Origin: SAR86 cluster bacterium
Lineage (GTDB): Bacteria; Pseudomonadota; Gammaproteobacteria; SAR86; D2472
Reading direction: 5' to 3'
DNA length: 6,302 nt
NCBI GenBank assembly: GCA_029248485.1
Contig: JAQWJG010000012.1
Location: 1-6,302, forward strand
The notes under the pieces were generated by a model, which saw only the letters and a list, made by a program, of their open reading frames with translations, made no database searches and was not told the origin of the DNA. Position 1 is the first letter of the stretch. Each line of letters begins with the position of its first letter. This document shows positions 1 to 6,173 of the stretch, piece by piece. The position numbers and the translations under genes were made by a program.

Positions 1-1220
1 AAAAACATACATATTTTGAAACTCAGGTAACAGACATGAAGTTTGATCAATTAACACAAGAATGGTCTGTGGATTCAATATGTCATGGAAAAAAAAATAC
101 AGAAAGAATAAATATAATAATCTCTTGCGTTGGGCAGCTGAATCAACCAAAAATACCTGAAATCAATGGTTTAGAATATTTTCAAGGAGATATGTTCCAT
201 TCTTCTCAATGGCCAAATTTTGATACTATCTCTGGAAAAAAAGTTGCTGTAGTTGGCAGTGGTGCTAGTGCATTTCAGATAGTCCCCAGCATTGCAAAAT
301 CTTGTAAGGAGCTTACAATTTTTCAGCGCTCACCTCCATGGATGTTTCCGAATCCTCAATATCATAAGGAGGTTGATGACGAAAAAAAATGGTTATTGGA
401 AAATTTACCATTTTATTCTCGGTGGTATAGATTTTTACTTTTTTATCCCGGATCAGATCAGTTGCTTGATTCTTTGTTTATTGATCCTGTTTGGAAAGAC
501 AGAAGTGATTCTATCAATCAAGAAAATGATGAGATGAGGGAGCTTTTTACTACTGCGATGTTGGCGCAAATCTCTGATCAATCTCTTGTTGATAAAGTCA
601 TCCCGGACTATCCGCCATTTGGCAAGCGAATGCTGCAAGACAATGGCGCATGGCTAGAGGCACTGCATCTACCAAATGTGACTTTGCTTAACGAGGGAGT
701 GGAATACATGAGCTCTCAAGGGGTTGTGAGTTCCGGAAAAGAGCTTGAGTTTGATACGATTATTTTTGCTACAGGCTTCAAAGCGAAAGATTTTTTCTAT
801 CCTATAAATATAGATGGAGGTTCAGGTAGTTATGAAAAGATTTACAGGGATTCGCCTAGGTCCTATTTGGGTATCACATTCTCTTCTATGCCAAATTTTT
901 TTGCTATGTATGGGCCAGGAACCAATTTAGCTCACGCAGGGAGCATTATCTTCAATTCCGAATGTCAAATAAATTATATTTGTTCAGCAATTGAATATAT
1001 GCTTAGTAACGACCTTAAAGTTATAAGAGTTAAGCCGAAAATAGAAAAGGAATACCAAGATAGATTTGATATGAGACATGAAAAAATGGTTTGGCAGCAC
1101 CCAAAGGTTTCAAGCTGGTATCAAAATTCAAAAGGTAAGGTTGTGACCACATCTCCATGGAGATTGGTAGAATACTGGAATTGGACAAATAACTTTAATC
1201 AAGATGATTATGAATTTTAA
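1..1220 (+). CDS. Baeyer-Villiger-type flavin monooxygenase, 4-hydroxyacetophenone monooxygenase-like (5' end outside window)
   Basis: The gene encodes an FAD- and NADPH-dependent monooxygenase of the type that inserts oxygen next to a ketone to give an ester or lactone. The reading frame stays open from base 3 to the ATG at 36 (KHTYFETQVTD), and this stretch fits the family, so the ATG at 36 is internal and roughly 100 N-terminal residues with the FAD-binding GxGxxG lie outside the window. Numbering from that ATG, the Baeyer-Villiger fingerprint FxGxxxHxxxWP is complete at 49-60 (FQGDMFHSSQWP), the NADPH Rossmann motif GSGASA is at 74-79, QRSPPW is at 97-102, and ATGF is at 245-248. The segment YPPFGKRMLQDNG (192-204) probably contains the catalytic arginine (R198). 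The tail YGPGTNLAHAGS (about 291-302) resembles the 4-hydroxyacetophenone monooxygenase branch. The family is cytosolic. It overlaps the sulfatase gene by 17 bases. The family is clear; the substrate is unknown. Confidence 0.93.
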   Translation, partial: KHTYFETQVTDMKFDQLTQEWSVDSICHGKKNTERINIIISCVGQLNQPKIPEINGLEYFQGDMFHSSQWPNFDTISGKKVAVVGSGASAFQIVPSIAKSCKELTIFQRSPPWMFPNPQYHKEVDDEKKWLLENLPFYSRWYRFLLFYPGSDQLLDSLFIDPVWKDRSDSINQENDEMRELFTTAMLAQISDQSLVDKVIPDYPPFGKRMLQDNGAWLEALHLPNVTLLNEGVEYMSSQGVVSSGKELEFDTIIFATGFKAKDFFYPINIDGGSGSYEKIYRDSPRSYLGITFSSMPNFFAMYGPGTNLAHAGSIIFNSECQINYICSAIEYMLSNDLKVIRVKPKIEKEYQDRFDMRHEKMVWQHPKVSSWYQNSKGKVVTTSPWRLVEYWNWTNNFNQDDYEF

Positions 1221-2832
1221 ATTATTTTTTATTGGATTAATTGCCTTCAGCCTTATGGCCAATGCTGAGGACAAAAGACCTAATGTAATTATATTTCTTG
1301 TGGATGATCTTGGTTGGGCTGATATTTCATTGAGAGGTGCGCCCATAGACACTCCAGCAATTGATTCATTATTTTCAGAGGGATTAACATTAGACAGGTT
1401 TTATGCAACACCAATATGTAGCCCAACTAGAGCAGCCTTGATGACAGGGCGTGATCCTTTAAGGCTAGGGATTTCTTACTCAGTAGTGATGCCATGGATG
1501 AATAATGGAGTACATCCAGATGAGCATTTTATGCCAGAATCATTTAAAGCAGCTGGGTATCAAACCGCTATGGTCGGCAAGTGGCATCTAGGGCATTCTC
1601 AAGAAATCTTCCATCCAAATGCAAGAGGTTTTGATGATTTTTACGGGCATATGCATACTGAAGTTGGATACTTTCCCCCATTTGCAAATCAAGGCGGAAT
1701 TGACTTTCAAAGAAATGGAGTAACTATCACAGATGAGGGTTATGAAACATTTTTATTGGCAGATGAAGCTTCCCGATGGATCAAAGCAAGAGACAGAGAA
1801 AGGCCTTTTTTTCTGTATATGCCATTTATTGCTCCTCATAGTCCTTTGGAAGCCCCAGATGACCTTGTGCAAAAATATAAAAATTTAGTGGATACAAGAG
1901 AGCTCACAAGAAGTGCTGCAATTGATCGAACTAGAACATTAAATGGATTTTCACCAAGTGCACGACCTATGTATGCAGCTGTTGTAGATGGATTAGACCA
2001 AGCAATAGGTCAAGTTTTAGATACTTTAGCTAATGAAGGTATTGAAGAAGAGACCATCATATTATTCAGCAGTGATAACGGAGGGGCTGCATATGCTGGA
2101 GGAGGCGCTGACAACTTTCCATTGCGAGGAGGTAAAGGAGATACTTATGAGGGAGGGATTAGAGTTATTGCTGCCATGAAGTGGAAAGGCAAGTTAGATG
2201 CAGGAAAAAACTTTGAATCAATAATGACTGTAATGGATGTTTTCCCAACCCTTGCTAGCGCTTCAAGAGTTCCAATGTTGAATACGAAAGAAATTTGGGG
2301 AAGAGATATGTGGCCTGCAATAAAGAGTGGAAATGATATAAAGCTCAACAAGGAAGTGTATTTTGCATCTGAGACTCCTAATTATGGAGAATTTCATACA
2401 ACAGTTTTTAATGACAAGTGGAAATTGGTTCAAGTTATAACAAGCTCTTTATTAGAGATTAATGTAGAAAACAAATTGTTTGATATCAGCAATGATCCAA
2501 ATGAATATGATAATTTAGCAGATGAATATCCAAAGCTGGTTGAAATCATGGCTAACAAAATTAGAGAATGGCGTGCCCTGCATCCAATATCAGGGATTAG
2601 AGCTCAATTAGTTCCTCCTCCAGGATGGAGGGCTCCAAAAGATTGGACAAGTTACACCATACCTATTGAAAAGCTTCAGGAAGATGCATCATTGGGTTTT
2701 GGCGCTCATGCTCACCAGATATTAGATTATTTAATCAAGGATCATGGAAGAATTATCTATGATTGCAAGCCAGGTGACTGGGAGCGAGGAAAATGTGAGT
2801 CTCCAGAAAAACCCTCAAACCATCAACACTAA
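1204..2832 (+). CDS. exported formylglycine-dependent sulfatase (arylsulfatase family)
   Basis: This 542-residue type I sulfatase hydrolyses sulfate esters, probably in the periplasm. The N-terminus (KLFFIGLIAFSLMANA|ED) is a signal peptide with a likely cut after residue 21. Asp34-Asp35 are metal ligands. Signature 1, PICSPTRAALMTG, is intact at 70-82, with Cys72 as the residue converted to formylglycine by a maturation enzyme not encoded here. Signature 2, GYQTAMVGKWH, is at 118-128 with Lys126 and His128. His212 in APHSP, Asp291-Asn292 in SSDNGG and Lys311 complete the active site, so the enzyme looks functional. Apart from Cys72 the only cysteines are 521 and 531 in the tail, a likely disulfide, which fits export. 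The overall pattern recalls arylsulfatase B-like enzymes, but the substrate cannot be assigned. A second in-frame ATG at 1210 is an alternative start; neither has a clear Shine-Dalgarno sequence. The stop overlaps the next start as TAATG. Confidence 0.95.
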   Translation: MIMNFKLFFIGLIAFSLMANAEDKRPNVIIFLVDDLGWADISLRGAPIDTPAIDSLFSEGLTLDRFYATPICSPTRAALMTGRDPLRLGISYSVVMPWMNNGVHPDEHFMPESFKAAGYQTAMVGKWHLGHSQEIFHPNARGFDDFYGHMHTEVGYFPPFANQGGIDFQRNGVTITDEGYETFLLADEASRWIKARDRERPFFLYMPFIAPHSPLEAPDDLVQKYKNLVDTRELTRSAAIDRTRTLNGFSPSARPMYAAVVDGLDQAIGQVLDTLANEGIEEETIILFSSDNGGAAYAGGGADNFPLRGGKGDTYEGGIRVIAAMKWKGKLDAGKNFESIMTVMDVFPTLASASRVPMLNTKEIWGRDMWPAIKSGNDIKLNKEVYFASETPNYGEFHTTVFNDKWKLVQVITSSLLEINVENKLFDISNDPNEYDNLADEYPKLVEIMANKIREWRALHPISGIRAQLVPPPGWRAPKDWTSYTIPIEKLQEDASLGFGAHAHQILDYLIKDHGRIIYDCKPGDWERGKCESPEKPSNHQH

Positions 2833-2834
2833 TG
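2830..2834 (+). promoter_or_regulatory. TAATG stop/start overlap between sulfatase and hydrolase genes
   Basis: The sulfatase TAA (2830-2832) shares its last base with the hydrolase ATG (2832-2834). No purine-rich ribosome binding site stands in front of this ATG (the preceding bases are CATCAACACTA), so translation is probably by re-initiation of ribosomes finishing the sulfatase. The overlap supports this ATG as the start, as does the signal peptide that follows it directly. Confidence 0.75.
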
Positions 2835-3674
2835 AAACATCTTTTTTTATGTTCCCTTATTTTCTTTAGCTTTGAGATATTTGCTCGACAAATAGACGAA
2901 GCTACTTTTTCCTATTGGAACAAGCCTGACTCAAAGATTTATTATTCTGTACCAGAATCTATTGATGAAAATACAAAAATTATTTTTATTATGCATGGAG
3001 CCTCTAGAAATGCAGAAAAGTATATAAATGATTGGTTACCTTTAGCTCAAAACAGGAATGTCGTACTTATAGCTCCAGAATTTTCCAAAGAACGTTTTCC
3101 TGACTATGTTTATTTAATGATGAGTACGGAGAAAGGCAAGCTATTAAAAGATCAATCACTTTATCTGAATGATTCATTGGGTCTGCTTTTTGATTTTTTT
3201 AAAGCCAAACTAAAACTCTCGACTACAACCTTTAGACTTTATGGTCACTCTGGAGGATCTCAATTTGTTAATAGATATCTTTTACTAAGTGATGAAACAA
3301 GAATTGAAAAAGCTGCTATGGCAAATGCAGGATTTTATACTTTTGTTGATCATCAAAGCCCTTATCCATTCGGCATTAAAAATATGAATGTTTCAGATGA
3401 AAGAATTGAGTGGTTTCTTAGATTGAAAGGAGGAGTTTTTCTGGGGGATACAGATAATGATCCAGCTCATCGCTCCTTGCCTTCAATGCGCAAAGCAAAA
3501 AAACAGGGAAGGCATCGATTTGAAAGAGGGACAAATTTTTTTAATGATTTAATTGCGCTGGGAGTAGAAAAGAATCTACCTTTCAGATGGAGATATCAGT
3601 CCGTTCCCAGGGTTGCGCATGACAATGCTGGCATGAGCTTGGCCGCATCTGAGTTTTTGTTAGAAGATCTTTAA
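2832..3674 (+). CDS. exported alpha/beta hydrolase, probable esterase (polyhydroxybutyrate depolymerase-like fold)
   Basis: This 280-residue serine hydrolase probably cleaves an ester or related bond. Residues 1-18 (MKHLFLCSLIFFSFEIFA) form a short signal peptide, so the mature enzyme should be periplasmic or secreted. The first strand and oxyanion loop are IIFIMHGAS (50-58, His55-Gly56). The nucleophile elbow GHSGGS is at 138-143 with Ser140. GDTDND (205-210) offers the acid residue, and the catalytic His is probably His263 in VPRVAHDNAGM. The segment QGRHRFERG (225-233) is typical of the extracellular depolymerase-like hydrolases in which Trp and a VPxVxHD loop follow. The length is normal for a single-domain member. 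The start overlaps the sulfatase stop by one base, implying coupled translation and shared function. The stop overlaps the convergent photolyase gene. Fold and catalytic Ser/His are well supported; the substrate is unknown. Confidence 0.88.
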   Translation: MKHLFLCSLIFFSFEIFARQIDEATFSYWNKPDSKIYYSVPESIDENTKIIFIMHGASRNAEKYINDWLPLAQNRNVVLIAPEFSKERFPDYVYLMMSTEKGKLLKDQSLYLNDSLGLLFDFFKAKLKLSTTTFRLYGHSGGSQFVNRYLLLSDETRIEKAAMANAGFYTFVDHQSPYPFGIKNMNVSDERIEWFLRLKGGVFLGDTDNDPAHRSLPSMRKAKKQGRHRFERGTNFFNDLIALGVEKNLPFRWRYQSVPRVAHDNAGMSLAASEFLLEDL

Positions 3675-5170
3675 ACTGTATTTTTAGCAATAAATTCCTC
3701 AGCTGCACTAAAAATTTTAATTTTTCTTTCCTCGTTCATTTTGTCTAAAGACTTTGGCATTAAAGCCAGCCTTGGGTTCGTGGCAAAAAATTCTCTATTA
3801 TTTTCTATAAATCTCCAATACAGGCCATCAACAGCATCGCACCATTCTCCCTTTTTGTAATTTGACATTCTAAGCATATAACTTGATCCACAGATATAAG
3901 GTTTTGTTGAAAAGATGCCTCCGTCGGCATAGGTCCCCATTCCAAATACATTTGGCACCATAACCCAGTCAGCAGAGTCAACATACATCTCCATAAACCA
4001 TTGATAAATCTCGGTTGGCCTAACATTAGATAGATTCATTAAATTAGAAATAATCATCAGTCTGTTTATATGATGGGTATAACCAGTAGCAATAGATTCC
4101 TTGATTGCATCATCAAGCGGGGGAATGCCTGTTTGTCCTAAATACCAATTCTCATTCAGACTTTTCTCATGAGACCAATAGTTCATTTCTTTGTATTGAG
4201 GCATGTTCTGCCAATAAACCCCTCTAATAAACTCTCTCCATCCTAAAATCTGCCTTACGAAACCTTCAACAGCATTGATTGGAATTTCATGATCTGCTTT
4301 GCTGTAATAACTTATCGCATCAACTATGCATTCCATAGGATCCAATAAACCAGAATTTATATATGGCGATAAGAGGGAGTGAAATAAAGTTGTATTTTCT
4401 TTGTCTATTGCATCTTGGAAATCTCCGAAAGATTTAAAATAAGTCTTTAAAAAATTCTTTAATTGTTTTCTAGCTTCAGAATGCGTGACAGCCCAATTAA
4501 AATTTTCTAAATTCCCCATCGAATCAGGAAAACAATTTTCAACATCAACCATAGTTGAAATTGTTAATTCATCGGATTTTAGATTCGGTCTAGGCTGCGG
4601 AGAATTTTTAAGCTTTGAAATACTTTTTTGATTATCTTTATCATAATTCCATTTGCCACCCAAGGGTTTATTACCTTCCATCAGAAGACTGTATTTTTTT
4701 CTTAACCAACGATAATAGTATTCTTGCACTAGAGATTTTTTATCTTTAGACCATTCTGCAAAGCCTTCGATCGAATCAATAAACTTTGTATCTGGGTGAA
4801 TTTTTAATTCAACATTATGTTTAGATCCAAAGAACATAAGTTGGGTTAAGATTCCATGATCACTTGGCTGAGTAACATGAAGAATATTAAAGCTATTTTT
4901 TTTATGTAATGCCTCTAACTCATGCATAAGATCGATATTTCTATCTTTGGTAATTTTTATATGGATAATATTTTTAAACTTAATTTCTAATTCTTTCCTC
5001 CAATGTCTTAGAGCTGATATTAGTAAAACTAATTTATGCTTGTGATGATTGATTTGATAAAAAGTGTCACATGGTTCATATATCAACAATGGATCTGAGC
5101 TTTTGATTGATGAGAGGACTGTATTATTTGTTGATAAATCGTCTGGAAAAATTAATCCGATTTGTTTCAT
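3671..5170 (-). CDS. prokaryotic photolyase/cryptochrome of the PhrB/CryB (6-4, iron-sulfur) group, with cluster ligands missing
   Basis: This 499-residue flavoprotein belongs to the family that repairs UV-induced 6-4 photoproducts or acts as a blue-light sensor. The N-terminal antenna domain begins IGLIFPDDLS (family usually GDQLS) and contains HHKHKLVLLISALRHW (42-57). The linker GGKWNYDKDN is at 171-180. The FAD-binding helical domain carries VRQILGWREFIRGVYW (305-320), YTHHINRLM (364-372, with the His pair of the 6-4 group), WVMVPNVFGM (402-411) and ADGG (415-418). Characterised members bind [4Fe-4S] with four cysteines. Here the first position is Pro351, the CxxC is absent (SNYKKGEWC, 436-444) and only Cys444 remains, so no cluster is expected. 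Trp391 matches an electron-transfer Trp of PhrB, while the other position appears to be Tyr343 beside Trp342. The ATG overlaps the upstream oxidoreductase stop as ATGA. Family membership is firm; repair versus signalling is open. Confidence 0.94.
   Translation of the reverse strand: MKQIGLIFPDDLSTNNTVLSSIKSSDPLLIYEPCDTFYQINHHKHKLVLLISALRHWRKELEIKFKNIIHIKITKDRNIDLMHELEALHKKNSFNILHVTQPSDHGILTQLMFFGSKHNVELKIHPDTKFIDSIEGFAEWSKDKKSLVQEYYYRWLRKKYSLLMEGNKPLGGKWNYDKDNQKSISKLKNSPQPRPNLKSDELTISTMVDVENCFPDSMGNLENFNWAVTHSEARKQLKNFLKTYFKSFGDFQDAIDKENTTLFHSLLSPYINSGLLDPMECIVDAISYYSKADHEIPINAVEGFVRQILGWREFIRGVYWQNMPQYKEMNYWSHEKSLNENWYLGQTGIPPLDDAIKESIATGYTHHINRLMIISNLMNLSNVRPTEIYQWFMEMYVDSADWVMVPNVFGMGTYADGGIFSTKPYICGSSYMLRMSNYKKGEWCDAVDGLYWRFIENNREFFATNPRLALMPKSLDKMNEERKIKIFSAAEEFIAKNTV
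5167..5170 (-). promoter_or_regulatory. ATGA start/stop overlap between renalase-like and photolyase genes
   Basis: On the minus strand the photolyase ATG (5170-5168) overlaps the oxidoreductase TGA (5169-5167). This is the classical translational coupling arrangement. Only a weak GAGATT lies upstream. The overlap fixes the photolyase start, which also agrees with the family's N-terminal strand beginning a few residues in. Confidence 0.8.
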
Positions 5171-6102
5171 AGTCTAATCTCATTTATATATTCACCCAAC
5201 GCACTTCCAGAAATATAGGCTGATTCAACGCGCGGTGAAATATTCCAATCACCAATTGCAAAAGAATTATCTGAAATAAATGTAAATTTATTTTTAAGAT
5301 TTGATCTGTTGCATAAAGCATATTTCCATCGAAAGATTCCCGAATGTATGATTTCATACTCTCCACTGAAAATGTTTCTGAAAGAATTTTCAGCGCTCGC
5401 TTGAATCGTGGAGTCAGAATTGTCCATCATAGCTATGCTAGCTTTTGATGAAAATTGTAAAACCCAGGTTTCTTTATTTTTACTATTGTAAAAACCACTT
5501 GATCCAAGCCATGCCACATCTTCGTTGATATTTTTATATGCATTGTGCTCATAAAAATGATTTCCATTAATTGACATTCCAACAGATAAACAAGGACTAA
5601 AAATTGCATCATGTTCGATTTCAGTTTGAAAAATTTCTCTTGCCTGAGGAAGAGGGAGGCTGGAAATTATTATATCGTAAGAAATTTTCTGGCCTGAATC
5701 AAAACTTATCAGTTTTCTTTTTTCATCTATATCTATCGCTTTATGATTGTAATGTATATTTAAAACCTCATCATATTTTTTAAGAAGGCTATGCATGCCA
5801 TCCCTTCCTACAAAATAGTTTTCGGATTCAATATTAGAACCTATATCAACATCAAAACAAGACCCAAGGAAATTTATAGCATTGCTGTCACTCAAAAAGT
5901 TTTGAAAAGAGGTTGTTCTGGCTGTACAGAATTGTGCGCCAAAATGAAACACTCCCTCAGGCAATCTTTTTGCGCAGAGCCTTCCTCCCATACCTCGAGA
6001 TTTTTCATAAATCTGTACATCAAAATTCTTATAAAGGCTAAGAGCGCATGCTATTCCACTCATGCCGGCTCCCAAGATAATAATCTTAGGTTTTTTAGAC
6101 AT
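5167..6102 (-). CDS. renalase-like NAD(P)/FAD-dependent oxidoreductase (COG3380-type)
   Basis: This 311-residue soluble flavoprotein is related to renalase and amine oxidases. The FAD dinucleotide-binding motif is IIILGAGMSG (7-16), with Glu33 closing the second strand to bind the ribose. The group's hallmark KSRGMGGR follows at 34-41, then FHFGAQFCTAR (52-62). The C-terminal FAD loop is FAIGDWNISPRVESAYISGSA (281-301), ending in a helix. The length is close to the usual 310-340 residues and nothing looks broken. Characterised renalases oxidise aberrant dihydro-nicotinamide isomers; whether this protein does so is unproven, and many relatives are simply annotated FAD-dependent oxidoreductase. 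There is no signal peptide. The start at 6102 lies two bases after an amidohydrolase stop on the same strand and lacks a clear Shine-Dalgarno sequence. Its stop overlaps the photolyase start by four bases, which points to a shared transcript and perhaps a shared flavin or light-related role. Confidence 0.9.
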   Translation of the reverse strand: MSKKPKIIILGAGMSGIACALSLYKNFDVQIYEKSRGMGGRLCAKRLPEGVFHFGAQFCTARTTSFQNFLSDSNAINFLGSCFDVDIGSNIESENYFVGRDGMHSLLKKYDEVLNIHYNHKAIDIDEKRKLISFDSGQKISYDIIISSLPLPQAREIFQTEIEHDAIFSPCLSVGMSINGNHFYEHNAYKNINEDVAWLGSSGFYNSKNKETWVLQFSSKASIAMMDNSDSTIQASAENSFRNIFSGEYEIIHSGIFRWKYALCNRSNLKNKFTFISDNSFAIGDWNISPRVESAYISGSALGEYINEIRL

Positions 6103-6104
6103 TT

Positions 6105-6173
6105 TTATATTGTTTGCTTATAAATGATCCCATCCTTCATAACAAAGCTTACATTTTTAACCGTTGATATGTC
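6105..6173 (-). pseudogene. C-terminal fragment of an amidohydrolase, with native stop codon
   Basis: Read on the minus strand from 6173 to the TAA at 6107-6105, the frame gives DISTVKNVSFVMKDG followed by IIYKQTI. This is the characteristic last strand pair of imidazolonepropionase/prolidase-like amidohydrolases (consensus of the type 'V.fVmkdGkvyk'). The stop lies two bases before the renalase-like start, a normal operon spacing. Upstream of 6173 the same frame gives TTA TTA and then antisense of the plus-strand fragment, with no further amidohydrolase similarity. The fragment is therefore cut off at about 6170 by the inverted junction. If the junction is artificial, this is the true end of an intact upstream gene rather than a pseudogene. 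Too short for certainty on its own; support comes from its exact fit to the plus-strand fragment. Confidence 0.68.

Noticed and set aside
36..38. ATG at 36 as the true start of the monooxygenase
   Set aside because: The frame is open to the window edge and the residues before this ATG fit the family, while the essential N-terminal FAD motif would be missing.
2145..2351. Minus-strand open frame inside the sulfatase gene, and similar short frames at 292-537, 453-638, 1128-1352, 3805-4026 and 5184-5366
   Set aside because: All lie inside strongly supported genes in other frames and have no recognisable domains or start signals.
2832..2855. Lipoprotein signal in the alpha/beta hydrolase (LFLC near the N-terminus)
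   Set aside because: Cys7 comes too early and is preceded by Leu instead of a small residue, so it does not fit a lipobox; a standard cleaved signal peptide is more likely.
5791..6123. Plus-strand open frame of 110 codons
   Set aside because: It is antisense to the N-terminal FAD-binding region of the renalase-like gene, and its product resembles no family I recognise. The opposite strand carries clear motifs.
6117..6145. Possible sigma-70 promoter on the minus strand, TTGTTA and TATAAG with 17 bases between, just ahead of the renalase-like gene
   Set aside because: It lies entirely inside the codons of the amidohydrolase tail, and the genes look like one operon. In AT-rich DNA such near-matches are common, so it is not listed as a feature.
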